DNA of 64,000 nucleotides, taken from contig JAEPMA010000003.1 in NCBI GenBank assembly GCA_017644185.1, positions 124,001 to 188,000 on the forward strand, read 5' to 3'. The notes under the pieces were generated by a model. The model was not told the DNA's origin and did no database searches. It saw nothing but the letters and a program-made list of their open reading frames with translations. A program made the translations under genes and the position numbers. Position 1 is the stretch's first letter. Each line of letters starts with the position of its first letter. This document shows, piece after piece, positions 1 through 11,236 of the stretch. The DNA comes from Rhodospirillales bacterium (GTDB lineage: Bacteria; Pseudomonadota; Alphaproteobacteria; Rhodospirillales; Casp-alpha2).

Positions 1-865
1 CCGCCGTCCGCTGCTCCAGTTCCCTTTGTTTCGCAAACCCCTTCCCCGCAACATCATAAAGGGGCGTGAACATCGGATCGGTCCGCCCCGCGAACAACAG
101 CTTCTGCATCTTCAGCCCGGCGCCCGTCAGGAACCCATCAATGTCGCTCAACGTGTAGGCCCGGTCCTGCACGTGTAAAAGAAGATCCACCAACCCCTCG
201 TCGTCCTGCCAGTCCGGATGCATGTCGCGGACGGCGGCGAACGGATGCGCGGGTGGGAGGTTTTCGATCAGAGTGCGTAGCGCGGCGATGTCTTTCTTCC
301 CCACCTTCCCCGCATCAACACCAAGCGCACGGAAAAGTTCCTGCAGCATATAAACACCCGTCCGGCCATGCCGCCCATAGACCATCAGATGCATCGACCC
401 ACCCGGCCTCAATACGGATGCGAGCGCCTTCAACCCCACGTCCGGGTCGGCCAGGTGATGGAGGACTCCGGTACAGATCACGAGATCGAAGTCGCGACCG
501 AGTTCCCCCGTCCGCTCGATCGGGCGTTTTTCGAGGGTCAGATTTCCAACCCCGATCTTGTCGGCCAGCCGCCGCGTTTCGGAAAGGCTGTGTTCGGAAA
601 TATCGGTCCCGACGATCCGGGCACCCGGCAGGCCCGCCGCGACCTGCGCCGCCTGCTGGGTGCCGCACCCGGCGATCAGGATGTCGAGGTCCTCGGTATA
701 AGGGCGCGCCGGCCAATACAGGTGAAAGCTGGGATTGGGTGACTCCAGCAGCCATGCCTCACCGCTTTTATATGCCGCGATGTCCTCGTCGACCGGCGGG
801 TACGGGTGGCGCTCGTACATCTCCTGGACGCGGGCGCGGATACTTTCCGTCGTCTCGTTATCCAT
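1..865 (-). CDS. Class I SAM-dependent methyltransferase, C-terminus cut by window edge
   Basis: Leftward gene open at the window start, about 288 codons visible from the ATG at 863-865. Near residue 10 it has the motif MYERHPYPP, then a Rossmann methyltransferase core with the SAM-binding glycine motif LIAGCGTQ, an acidic strand-2 end (VGTDIS) and a post-II/motif IV segment DLVICTGVLHHL, followed by LRPGGSMHLMVYG. A less conserved C-terminal extension follows. The substrate cannot be read from the sequence; related proteins are usually annotated only as class I methyltransferases. It is divergent from glmU across a 274-nt spacer. The reading frame is unbroken, so I treat it as intact but incomplete here. 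Confidence 0.85.
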   Translation of the reverse strand, partial: MDNETTESIRARVQEMYERHPYPPVDEDIAAYKSGEAWLLESPNPSFHLYWPARPYTEDLDILIAGCGTQQAAQVAAGLPGARIVGTDISEHSLSETRRLADKIGVGNLTLEKRPIERTGELGRDFDLVICTGVLHHLADPDVGLKALASVLRPGGSMHLMVYGRHGRTGVYMLQELFRALGVDAGKVGKKDIAALRTLIENLPPAHPFAAVRDMHPDWQDDEGLVDLLLHVQDRAYTLSDIDGFLTGAGLKMQKLLFAGRTDPMFTPLYDVAGKGFAKQRELEQRTA

Positions 866-1139
866 CTGAACGGTTGTTCCGGCCGGGATTTACGGGCAAG
901 GGCATATGGAATCTCTTAAGAATTGGGCACTATCGTCGACCCGGAGCATAATATACCCGCCGACGGCATGCCATCCGGTTAACATGCCGCTCCGGCCGCA
1001 ACCGCATTTGGATTCGTATGCGAAATATCCGCCGCAACCCGTTGAAACCTCTGGAAACAATGTTTGACTTGGCCGATTGCGGTCAATGTGGCACACGATT
1101 TGCCATCAAACGTCCCAATCAGGATAAATTCGAAGCGTC

Positions 1140-2494
1140 ATGAGCCGCCGTACCGCCGCCATCATCCTTGCCGCAGGGCATGGCACCCGAATGAAATCGT
1201 CGCAGCCCAAGGTGATGCATCCGCTCGCGGGGCAGCCCATGATCCTGCATATCCTCGGCACCCTGCACGACGCCGCGATCGACGATATCTGTGTGGTCAT
1301 CGGCCCCGACATGGACATCGTCCGCGATACCGTCGCCCCTACACCGACCGCCATTCAGACCGACAGGCTTGGGACTGCGCACGCGGCGCTGGCGGCGATG
1401 GATACGGTCCCAGAAGATATCGACGATCTTCTGATCCTGAACGCGGACAACCCGCTGATCCCGGTTTCCGCCATCAACGACCTGCTTGCCCGCCGCGCCC
1501 AAAGCGACGATCCCGCGGTCGTCGTGCTCGGCTTCAAGGCCGCCGATCCGCATCCCTACGGCCGGATGGTCGTCAGCGACGACGGCACGCTTTATCGTAT
1601 TGTCGAAGCGAAGGATGCGGACCCGGAGGAATTCGCCATCGACCTCTGTAGTTCCGGGATGATGGCGCTGGACGGTAAACGCGCTTTCGAGATGCTGGCC
1701 GAGATCGGCAATAACAACGCCCAGGGCGAATACTACCTGCCCGACGTTGTCCACGTGGCACGCGCGCACGAACGGTTCTGCACCGTGGTCGAGGGCTCTG
1801 AAGCCGACCTTCTGGGCATCAATTCCCGCGCCGAGCTTGCCCGCGCGGAAGCACGCCTGCAACAACGGATGCGCCATGACGCGATGGCCGGCGGCGTGAC
1901 GCTGATCCAACCGGAAACGGTTTTCTTCTCTCACGATACCAAGCTCGGCCAGGACGTGCTGATTGAACCCAACGTGGTGTTCGGCCCCGGTGTCGAGATC
2001 GCCGACAACGTGACCATCCGCGCCTTCAGTCATATCGAGGGTGCAAGGATCGCGTCCGGCGCCACCGTCGGTCCGTTCGCGCGTTTGCGTCCCGGCGCGA
2101 ATTTGGCCGAGAACGTGCACATCGGTAATTTTGTCGAGATCAAGAACGCGAATATGGGTGAAGGGGCGAAGGCCAACCACCTGTCCTACGTCGGCGACAG
2201 CGATGTCGGCGCGGGCGCCAATATCGGCGCCGGTACGATCACCTGTAACTATGACGGCGTCTTCAAGTGGCGGACGACCATCGGCGAAGGGGCCTTCATC
2301 GGCTCCAATACGTCCCTCGTCGCCCCGGTCACGGTCGGCCCCGGCGCGGTGACGGGTGCGGGAAGCACCATATCCAAGGACGTCACCGCCGACGCGTTGG
2401 CGGTCACCCGCGCGCCCCAAAAAGAGATCAAGGAGTGGGGTAAGCAGACCCGCGAACGCAAGCTCGACCTCAAGAAAAAAGGGGAGAAGGGCTG

Positions 2495-2495
<1 letters not shown>
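1140..2495 (+). CDS. glmU: Bifunctional GlcNAc-1-P uridyltransferase / GlcN-1-P acetyltransferase
   Basis: Makes UDP-GlcNAc, the cytoplasmic precursor of peptidoglycan and LPS, from GlcN-1-P, acetyl-CoA and UTP. The 451-residue protein has the family's usual length. The N-terminal pyrophosphorylase carries LAAGHGTRMKS near residue 11; residues about 255-430 are hexapeptide repeats of a left-handed beta helix. The acetyltransferase His lies in AKANHLSYVG (about residue 347), followed by IGAGTITCNYDG. The stop overlaps the glmS start by one base (TGATG), so the two enzymes are translationally coupled and supply successive steps of the same pathway. Confidence 0.98.
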
Positions 2496-4317
<1,822 letters not shown>

Positions 4318-4318
<1 letters not shown>

Positions 4319-4659
4319 TGATGATGAAGTGGCTTTTTGTTTCCGTGATGCTGACGCTTGCCCTCGCAAGCCAGCCCGCGCTCGCCGACCAGAAGGGCCA
4401 CGGTGAATGCGCCGCCGCGTTCGATGCCTGCCTTAACGACTGCAACACCCGGTTCAAGGACGATACCGCCAAACGCGCCGCGTGCGTGCCGCAATGCTCG
4501 GGCTCCTATGCCGCCTGCGATGCGGGTGTCGCTTACGACAAGGCGAAACCCTGGTTCGAAGAAAAGGCGCAAGAGACCAAGAAGTTCTTCGAGGACATGA
4601 TCGAAGACTTCAAGAAAGAGAACCCGGAACCGGAAAAGCCCGAAGGCAAGAGCATCTGA
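4318..4659 (+). CDS. Small secreted protein with mirrored six-cysteine motif
   Basis: Not a protein I recognise. The 113 residues start with a signal peptide (hydrophobic run MLTLALASQPALA, probable cleavage near residue 23). The mature part has six cysteines at 31, 38, 42, 56, 60 and 67, giving the mirror pattern CX6CX3C-X13-CX3CX6C, which suggests a disulfide-pinned helical hairpin in the periplasm. A charged, Glu/Lys-rich C-terminal helix follows (WFEEKAQETKKFFEDM), ending in a Pro/Glu tail. The start overlaps the glmS stop by one base, so it is probably the third gene of the glmUS operon. Function is unknown; the link with amino-sugar synthesis may be only positional. Confidence 0.8.
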
Positions 4660-4665
4660 TACGCT

Positions 4666-6528
4666 TCAGGTCCGCGCGCCAAGGCGGCGGATCAGCGGTT
4701 CGATTTCCGGCATATAGCGTTCCCAGCGATTTACGGCGGAACGGTAGATATCCTTCTTCACCTGCTGTGCGCTCGCCGTGTTGACGACGCGATCGGAATT
4801 CTTGAGATCGAGACACGCGTCCGACCATTCGAGCCCGGCCGCCGCGACGAGCCCCCTCGCCTCGGTTTCCGGATCGGCGACCAGCGCTTCGTAGGAAACC
4901 GTATGTACCCGGCCGGGGAACGCTTGGTCCCAGAATTCCATCAAATCCCGTTGCGCCAACGCGTATTCGGCCATCCCCTCAAGCGTGTCGGTGAAGGCGA
5001 TCTCCGCTTCGAAGTTCTTCGAGATGCACGATAGACAGGTATCGCGCAGGTCGCGGACGCAATGGATGATGGTGGCGTTTGGGAAGGCGAGTGCCGCGAA
5101 ACCGAGGTAGCGGTCGTTCATCGGCTGCTTGTCGACAACATGTGTGACCCCAGGGGCGATCCCCTCGATGGCCGCGAGATAATCGTTGCCGATCTTTTCG
5201 AACGTCGCGGTGTCGAACGCATAATCCTCGTCGAGGAATTCCCACGACGGCAGGGTGCGGTTGCCCTGACGGCCGTCGGCGTGCCTGAGCACCGCGTCGC
5301 GCAGGTAAGGCAACTCGCCCGCCCCCGCTACGCCGTCGATCCCGGCAAGGATCTGTTCTACGAGCGTCGTGCCGCTCCTGGGCAGACCGAGCACCAATAT
5401 CGGCTTGTCGCTTTGCGAGCCGGCGATGGGCAGATCTTCGATATTCGTGGTGCGGAACAGGTCCTTCAACCGTTCCAGTAGCGCGATCTCGTCGGCGACG
5501 GAGATCACGCGGCTTCTCGCCCTGGCCGCGCCGCCCCGGATGAAATGCCGCACGGCATCATTATATTCTCCCATGTCGTCGCAGGCCTTACCGAGGGCGT
5601 ATTCAACGGCCGCGCGGTCGGCGTCCGAAAGTGCCGGGGACCTGCTTAAGCGCACGAGCCCCTTAAAAACGTCGTCATCGCCGCTTAACCGCGCGCAGTC
5701 GGCATATTCGCGGAACACCCGAACGTCGTCGGGGCGGGTTTTCAGCGCCTGATCGAAGGTGGCGCGCGCTGCGCCGGTATTGCCCGATGACGCCTGGATC
5801 GATCCGAGGTTGGTGAGGATGTCCGCGTCCGGGCCGCCCAGGGCCAACGCCTTTTCGTACGATTGGATCGCATCCCCGGCATCGCCGAGCGCCGCGCTGA
5901 CGACGCCTAGATAGTTCCAGGCCTGGGGCTCGGTCGGAAATAGCGCCGTCGCGCGCTGGGCCACCTGCAACGCCGGACGCAGCATATCGCGCTGGTGAAG
6001 TTCGACGATCAGTTCCGCGAACAGGTTTCCGTTCTGTCCAAGAATACCGACCGCACCGTCGATATCGCCGTTGAGCGCTTTCGACAGCGCCAGCCGTAAA
6101 ACGACATCGCCGGCGCCCGGCTTCTTGGCGAGGCTTTCCCATAAAGACACGCTGGCGTCGTATTGTCCCGCTTCCAGCAGAGCCTGCGCGCAAGCGGTCA
6201 TGATCTCGGGGTGCCCGGGGATCTTTTGTTCGAGACTTTTGAAAACGCGCAACGCCTCGCCCGGGCAACCGGTGTTCAGAAAAAAGTGACCGAGGTAATT
6301 GAGGCGTTGCGGATCCAAATCTTCGTCCGCCCCGGCACGGCGATAGGACTGATACGCGCGCGGATAGTCACCCGCCTTCTCGGCGACCTGCCCGCGCAGG
6401 AACCAGGTTTCCCCGGTAATGACGTCCGCGGTGGCAAAAAATGCTTCCGAAGCGTCAAGAGCGGCCGCCGGATCGCCCTGATCGAGAGCGCCCTGCAACT
6501 GGCTGGAAATGGAAGCGGCGTCGGTCAT
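4666..6528 (-). CDS. TPR-repeat sulfotransferase family protein
   Basis: About 620 residues from the ATG at 6526-6528. An upstream in-frame TTG at 6552 exists, but it lies next to the porin terminator and has no Shine-Dalgarno sequence. The N-terminal half is tetratricopeptide repeats (for example AWNYLGVVSAALGDAGDAIQ). The C-terminal half is a PAPS-type sulfotransferase fold, with the 5'-phosphosulfate loop LVLGLPRSGTTLVEQIL and a later RDLRDTCLSC segment matching the 3'-phosphate-binding region. Proteins of this architecture are common in alphaproteobacteria and mostly uncharacterised; the acceptor is unknown. It converges with the small Cys protein, 6 nt away, and lies downstream of the porin gene. 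Confidence 0.88.
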   Translation of the reverse strand: MTDAASISSQLQGALDQGDPAAALDASEAFFATADVITGETWFLRGQVAEKAGDYPRAYQSYRRAGADEDLDPQRLNYLGHFFLNTGCPGEALRVFKSLEQKIPGHPEIMTACAQALLEAGQYDASVSLWESLAKKPGAGDVVLRLALSKALNGDIDGAVGILGQNGNLFAELIVELHQRDMLRPALQVAQRATALFPTEPQAWNYLGVVSAALGDAGDAIQSYEKALALGGPDADILTNLGSIQASSGNTGAARATFDQALKTRPDDVRVFREYADCARLSGDDDVFKGLVRLSRSPALSDADRAAVEYALGKACDDMGEYNDAVRHFIRGGAARARSRVISVADEIALLERLKDLFRTTNIEDLPIAGSQSDKPILVLGLPRSGTTLVEQILAGIDGVAGAGELPYLRDAVLRHADGRQGNRTLPSWEFLDEDYAFDTATFEKIGNDYLAAIEGIAPGVTHVVDKQPMNDRYLGFAALAFPNATIIHCVRDLRDTCLSCISKNFEAEIAFTDTLEGMAEYALAQRDLMEFWDQAFPGRVHTVSYEALVADPETEARGLVAAAGLEWSDACLDLKNSDRVVNTASAQQVKKDIYRSAVNRWERYMPEIEPLIRRLGART

Positions 6529-6550
6529 TGGAAAATCCGTAATCCGATTC

Positions 6551-6586
6551 AACGCAAAAGAAAAGGCCAGGTCCGGAGACCTGGCC
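6551..6586 (-). terminator. Rho-independent terminator after the porin gene
   Basis: A perfect 9-bp stem (6565-6573 with 6578-6586) around a 4-nt CGGA loop. Read on the minus strand, the stem is followed by the T-rich run TTTTCTTTTG. It lies about 50 nt past the porin stop and before the sulfotransferase start, so it should separate a strongly expressed porin transcript from the next gene. Confidence 0.85.
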
Positions 6587-6633
6587 TTTCCCGATCGGAA
6601 CGCGAACGTTCCGAATGCCTTGGCAAAAAGTTC

Positions 6634-7791
6634 TTAGAACTTGATGCGCGTACCGGCGAGCACCCACATGGCGTCTTCGTAGTTCGTCGCACCTGCGTCG
6701 TCGAACTCGAGGAACGTCACGCCGAGGTACAGTTCGGTACCAACGTCGCTGATGGCCTGGTTGACACCGAAGTCGTAGTAGGTGGCTTCGTCGTCGTTGG
6801 CCGAAACGTTGTCGTTACGCGTGTAGCTGGCGGCGAACGACGTCGTGCCAAGGCTGGTCAGCGAAGCGTCGTAACCAACGCCGATGCTCCAGATCTTGAT
6901 GTCGTCGAGGTTCGTGCCTTTCTTGGTGGCTTCACCGTACTGACCACGGACGTTCAGACCGCTGTCATGCTCGGCAGCAACCGACATGACGTACTGGTCT
7001 TCGAACGTGGTGCTGAGCGAGGACTGGTTGTAGTACGAAGCCGCACCTTTAACCGCAACGCCACCGAACTTGCCGCTGTAACGGACGGCAACGTCACCGG
7101 CGCCACCGGAGATCGCCGAGGTCGAAACCTGGAAACCGGCGAAGGTCGGGGTGTCATAACGGACACGGTCGGAACGCGAACCACCGTCGAGGTTGGTCGT
7201 ACGCGAACCCCAGGTCACCGCACCAAACGCGTTGTTGGCCTGGTTGGACGTACGGATTTTGACGTTGTCACCGTTAAAGAGGAAGCCACCACCAGCGGCC
7301 ATGCCGGCGCCGGAAAGCGAAACTTCGGCGGTGCCGTCAGAAGCGGTCGGGCCCTGACCGATGGAGAGCTTACCGAACTGCTTGTGGTTGAAGTAGGCTT
7401 CCATACGGCGCTGCGTGAAGCTCGACTGACCGAAGCCGCTGTTGCCGTTTGCGCCGGAGTTGGCGGAAGCGGCGTTGGCATCGTCAACCGTCATGTTGTT
7501 CAGGGCGTTGTCCTGGAATTCGACTTCCAGAGCCGTACCGACGCTGAGCGCTTCGTTGACTTTGCCCGAACCCAGGATGCGGAAACGCGAACCGGAGTTG
7601 TCGTTGTCACCGATCGCGGTGGAGGTGTCTTTACCATCGTCGACGTAGAAGATGGCTTTCGAGACCTGACCGGAAAGGGTCACGGAGTTGCCGTTGCCGT
7701 TGCTGACGGTACCGGCTTCAACGGACGGAACCGCAACCGCGAAGAGGGCGGCGGCAGCAACCGACGTTTTAAGGGTGGTTTTGATATTCAC
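6634..7791 (-). CDS. Outer-membrane porin (Porin_4 type)
   Basis: A 385-residue general porin started by GTG, with a good GGAG eight bases upstream. The signal peptide is about 26 residues (VAAAALFAVAVPSVEA). The mature part shows alternating beta-strand character with many Gly, Asn, Ser and aromatic residues, and it ends in TRIKF, the C-terminal Phe signal recognised by the BAM machinery. It is a monocistronic unit between a long leader region and a strong terminator, typical of an abundant porin. Closest in style to alphaproteobacterial Gram-negative porins; pore selectivity cannot be judged. Confidence 0.92.
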   Translation of the reverse strand: MNIKTTLKTSVAAAALFAVAVPSVEAGTVSNGNGNSVTLSGQVSKAIFYVDDGKDTSTAIGDNDNSGSRFRILGSGKVNEALSVGTALEVEFQDNALNNMTVDDANAASANSGANGNSGFGQSSFTQRRMEAYFNHKQFGKLSIGQGPTASDGTAEVSLSGAGMAAGGGFLFNGDNVKIRTSNQANNAFGAVTWGSRTTNLDGGSRSDRVRYDTPTFAGFQVSTSAISGGAGDVAVRYSGKFGGVAVKGAASYYNQSSLSTTFEDQYVMSVAAEHDSGLNVRGQYGEATKKGTNLDDIKIWSIGVGYDASLTSLGTTSFAASYTRNDNVSANDDEATYYDFGVNQAISDVGTELYLGVTFLEFDDAGATNYEDAMWVLAGTRIKF

Positions 7792-8311
7792 TTTGGTTTC
7801 TCCTTCACCAAACGAGATGGGATATCCCCAGTTTGTAAGGGAAGCCGCAATACGGCGGGCGTCCCAGCCGCTAACGGCGGCTTCCGATACGCATCTTATG
7901 CATTTCCGGCGGCGGGCAAAGCGAATTCACGTCTGCGTGAGGATTTTTAGCGTCACTGTGGCAGAAACGCCACAACCGCCCTAACCCGCCTGAACCCGTT
8001 GACTTTTTAACCATGACAGCCACGCGCGTGGCAAAAAAGACTCTATTTGTGTCTCACTCGGCGTTGCGAACCAGATATAGCGGCGGATTGGTTAACAGAA
8101 TGGCCATTTCGGCCTTTGAATGTCCTTATCGGGGCCGTTTCGGGGCACGTGGATTTCCGGGGTATCCGCACGGCGTCACCCTTTCAAAAACCGATGAGAT
8201 GGACTACATCATGGGGCAAGAAGTCCTGAATACAGCGAATCACATTCCCACATAAGTCCGCGAACGGGGGCCCTTTGACCCCCGGGCGATGACCCGAGGA
8301 GACATAATTTA
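7792..8311. promoter_or_regulatory. 520-nt divergent control region between porin and gabD
   Basis: No credible gene. It must hold the promoters for both divergent genes. Visible short dyads: TCACG-TCTG-CGTGA (7927-7940), TGTGGC-N6-GCCACA (7957-7974) and a perfect 14-base palindrome GCCACGCGCGTGGC (8019-8032) followed by an A-run. A TTGACT box just before the palindrome (8000-8005) could be a -35 element for gabD, but no convincing -10 was found. The porin Shine-Dalgarno is at 7800-7803 and the gabD one (GGAG) near 8299. Confidence 0.45.
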
Positions 8312-9766
8312 ATGCAACTCAAAGATTCGAAACTTTTCCGCCAACAGTGCTTTATCGACGGCCAATGGGTCGATGCCGACAGCGGCGAGACGATCGACGT
8401 CACCAACCCCGCGACCGGCGAGAAACTCGGCACCATACCGAAGGCCGGCACCGCCGAAACCCGCCGCGCGATTGAGGCCGCCAACGCCGCGTGGCCGGCG
8501 TGGCGCGCCAAAACGGCGAAAGAACGCTCGATCATCCTGCGCAAATGGTTCGACCTGATGATGGCAAACCAGGAAGACTTAGGGATCCTGATGACCGCCG
8601 AACAGGGCAAGCCCCTCGCCGAAGCCAAGGGTGAAGTCGGCTATGCCGCCTCGTTCATCGAGTGGTTCGCGGAAGAAGGTAAGCGGATCTATGGTGACAC
8701 CATTCCGCAGCACGGATCGGACAAGCGCATCGTCGTCATTAAAGAGCCGGTCGGCGTCGTCGCCGCGATCACGCCCTGGAACTTCCCGGCCGCGATGATC
8801 ACCCGCAAGGCCGGCCCGGCCCTGGCCGCGGGCTGCCCGATCGTCATCAAACCGGCGACCGAAACACCGTTCTCGGCGTTCGCCATGGCCGAACTGGCCG
8901 ACCGCGCCGGGGTGCCGAAAGGCATTATTAATGTGATCACCGGCAAATCGAGCGAGATCGGCGGGGAAATGACGTCGAACCCCATCGTCCGCAAGCTGAC
9001 GTTCACGGGCTCCACCGAAGTCGGCAAGATTCTGCTCGAACAGTGCGCCGGCACCGTCAAGAAGGTGTCGATGGAGCTTGGCGGCAACGCACCCTTCATC
9101 GTCTTCGACGACGCCGATCTCGATGCTGCCGTGCAGGGCGCGATGGCGTCGAAATACCGAAACACCGGTCAGACCTGTGTTTGCGCCAACCGGATCTACG
9201 TCCAGGAAGGCGTCTACGACGAGTTTCTCGCGCGCTTCAGCCAGGCGATCTCGGCGATGAAAGTGGGCGATGGCCTCAAGGGCGAAACGCAACAAGGCCC
9301 GCTGATCAACATGGCCGCCGTCGAAAAGGTCGAAGAGCACTTGAAAGACGCCGTTGATAACGGCGCGCGCGTCGTCATCGGCGGCAAGCGCCATGACCTC
9401 GGCGGCACGTTCTATGAGCCGACCCTCGTCGCCGACGTGACCCAGAAAATGAAGGTCGCCAAGGAAGAAACCTTCGGGCCCCTGGCGCCGGTGTTCAAGT
9501 TCAAGGAAGACGCCGAAGTCGTCGAATGGGCGAACGACACCGAGTTCGGTCTCGCCGCCTACTTCTATTCCCGCGACATCGGCCGTATCTGGAAAACCGC
9601 CGAGAAGCTGGAATACGGCATCGTCGGCATCAACGAGGGTATCATCTCGACCGAAGTGGCGCCGTTCGGCGGCATGAAGGAGTCAGGGATGGGCCGCGAA
9701 GGCTCGAAATACGGGATCGAGGATTACGTCGAGACCAAGTATCTGTGCATGGGCGGCATTTCCTAA
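8312..9766 (+). CDS. gabD: NADP-dependent succinate-semialdehyde dehydrogenase
   Basis: A 484-residue aldehyde dehydrogenase whose whole length matches the GabD branch: N-terminal FRQQCFIDGQWVDADSG, cofactor-binding TPWNFPAAMITRKAGPALAAGC, catalytic Glu255 in MELGGNAPF and nucleophile Cys289 in NTGQTCVCANR. The adjacent second Cys is typical of GabD-type enzymes. It oxidises succinate semialdehyde to succinate in GABA and related degradation. It stands alone with its own Shine-Dalgarno and terminator; no GABA transaminase is adjacent. Confidence 0.93.
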   Translation: MQLKDSKLFRQQCFIDGQWVDADSGETIDVTNPATGEKLGTIPKAGTAETRRAIEAANAAWPAWRAKTAKERSIILRKWFDLMMANQEDLGILMTAEQGKPLAEAKGEVGYAASFIEWFAEEGKRIYGDTIPQHGSDKRIVVIKEPVGVVAAITPWNFPAAMITRKAGPALAAGCPIVIKPATETPFSAFAMAELADRAGVPKGIINVITGKSSEIGGEMTSNPIVRKLTFTGSTEVGKILLEQCAGTVKKVSMELGGNAPFIVFDDADLDAAVQGAMASKYRNTGQTCVCANRIYVQEGVYDEFLARFSQAISAMKVGDGLKGETQQGPLINMAAVEKVEEHLKDAVDNGARVVIGGKRHDLGGTFYEPTLVADVTQKMKVAKEETFGPLAPVFKFKEDAEVVEWANDTEFGLAAYFYSRDIGRIWKTAEKLEYGIVGINEGIISTEVAPFGGMKESGMGREGSKYGIEDYVETKYLCMGGIS

Positions 9767-9806
9767 TACCCGCCGATCACAGCATTCGGAAATTCCGATC
9801 ATGAAA

Positions 9807-9838
9807 GGGGTGGCCGGGAGACCGGCCGCCCCTTATTT
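9807..9838 (+). terminator. Rho-independent terminator after gabD
   Basis: An 11-bp GC-rich stem with one G-T wobble (9807-9817 with 9822-9832), loop GAGA, followed by TTATTTAT. It lies 40 nt beyond the gabD stop and just before the gor Shine-Dalgarno, so gor probably has its own promoter or is read by leakage. Confidence 0.8.
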
Positions 9839-9865
9839 ATGTGGTCCGGACAAAGAGGATGAGAC

Positions 9866-11230
9866 ATGGCTGACTACGATTATGACCTGATTACCATCGG
9901 CGGCGGCTCCGGCGGTGTGCGCGCGTCCAGGTTTTCCGCCCAGCGCTACGGCAAGAAAGTCGCGGTGATCGAGAACCTGCGCATCGGCGGCACCTGCGTC
10001 ATGCGGGGCTGCGTACCGAAGAAGCTGCTGGTTTACGGATCTCATTTCTCCGACCATTTCGAGGATGCCGAAGGCTTCGGCTGGACGGTCGGCGACACCC
10101 GCCATGACTGGCCGAAACTGATCGCCGCAAAGACCAAAGAGCTCAACCGCCTCGAAGACGTCTACCACCGTTTATTACGCGAAGCGGGTGTCGAGGAAAT
10201 CACCGGCACCGGCAAGCTGGTCGATGCGCACACGGTCGAAGTCGAAGGCAAGACCTATACCGCCGAACATATCCTGATCGCCACCGGCGGCTGGCCGAAG
10301 CTCCCGGATGTCCCAGGCATCGAGCACGCCATCACGTCCAACGAGGCGCTCGATCTGAACGACTTGCCGGAACGGATCGTCATCGTCGGGGGTGGTTATA
10401 TCGCCGTCGAATTCGCCGGCATCTTCGCCGGGCTGGGCGCGGAGGTGACGGTCATCATCCGCGCCGAGAACATTCTGCGGGGCTTCGACCAGACCATGCG
10501 CGACGCGCTTCGCGACGAGATGGCGAAGAAAGGCATCAACGTGCTTTCCGAGTGCCAGGTCAAATCCATCGAGAAAACCGACAGCGGGTACTCCTTACGC
10601 CTCGACCAGGTCGACTTCCTCGAAACCGATCTTGTGATGTACGCCACCGGCCGCGGTCCCAACACCAAGGGCATCGGACTTGAAACTGTCGGTGTCGAAA
10701 TGGACAGGAACGGCGCCATCGTCGTCGACGAATACTCGAAGACCAGCGTCGACAACATCTACGCCATCGGCGACGTCACCGACCGCATCCAGCTGACCCC
10801 GGTCGCCCTCGCCGAAGGCATGGCTTTCGCGAAAACGGTGTTCGCCGGCGAGCCGACGTCCGTCAGTTACGAAAACGTGCCGTCCGCCGTCTTTTCGCAA
10901 CCGCCGATCGGCACCGTCGGGCTGACGGAAGAAGACGCCCGCAAGAACCACAAAGTGGCGATCTACCAGTCCCGGTTCCGGCCCATGAAACACACGCTCT
11001 CGGGTCGCGACGAGCATTCGGTGATGAAGCTGATCGTCGATAAGGAGACGGATCGTGTCCTGGGCGCCCACATGATCGGCGACGATGCCCCCGAAATCAT
11101 CCAGGGGATCGGCATCGCCGTGAAAGCGGGCGCGACGAAAGCGGACTTTGACGCCACCATTGGTATCCACCCGACGGCGGCGGAGGAATTCGTCACCATG
11201 CGCGAGCCGCTCAGGGATGAAGACGATTAA
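9866..11230 (+). CDS. gor: Glutathione-disulfide reductase
   Basis: A 454-residue FAD/NADPH flavoenzyme that keeps glutathione reduced. FAD-binding GGGSGG is near residue 12. The redox-active pair is Cys44 and Cys49 (GTCVMRGCVPKK). A second Rossmann motif, VGGGYIAVEFAGI, binds NADPH, and the dimer-interface HPTAAEE carries the catalytic His435 near the C-terminus. The Cys motif fits glutathione reductase rather than lipoamide dehydrogenase, whose motif reads CLNxGCIPSK. It converges with the next methyltransferase, leaving only 6 nt. Confidence 0.93.
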   Translation: MADYDYDLITIGGGSGGVRASRFSAQRYGKKVAVIENLRIGGTCVMRGCVPKKLLVYGSHFSDHFEDAEGFGWTVGDTRHDWPKLIAAKTKELNRLEDVYHRLLREAGVEEITGTGKLVDAHTVEVEGKTYTAEHILIATGGWPKLPDVPGIEHAITSNEALDLNDLPERIVIVGGGYIAVEFAGIFAGLGAEVTVIIRAENILRGFDQTMRDALRDEMAKKGINVLSECQVKSIEKTDSGYSLRLDQVDFLETDLVMYATGRGPNTKGIGLETVGVEMDRNGAIVVDEYSKTSVDNIYAIGDVTDRIQLTPVALAEGMAFAKTVFAGEPTSVSYENVPSAVFSQPPIGTVGLTEEDARKNHKVAIYQSRFRPMKHTLSGRDEHSVMKLIVDKETDRVLGAHMIGDDAPEIIQGIGIAVKAGATKADFDATIGIHPTAAEEFVTMREPLRDEDD

Positions 11231-11236
11231 GCGCGC

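Noticed and set aside
253-951. Long open frames on both strands over the partial methyltransferase
   Set aside because: They are shadow frames rich in Arg and Pro; the methyltransferase frame explains the sequence and is open to the window edge.
8013-8255. Possible 80-codon gene between porin and gabD
   Set aside because: No ribosome site, no recognisable pattern, and it lies across a palindrome and likely promoter elements; treated as control region.
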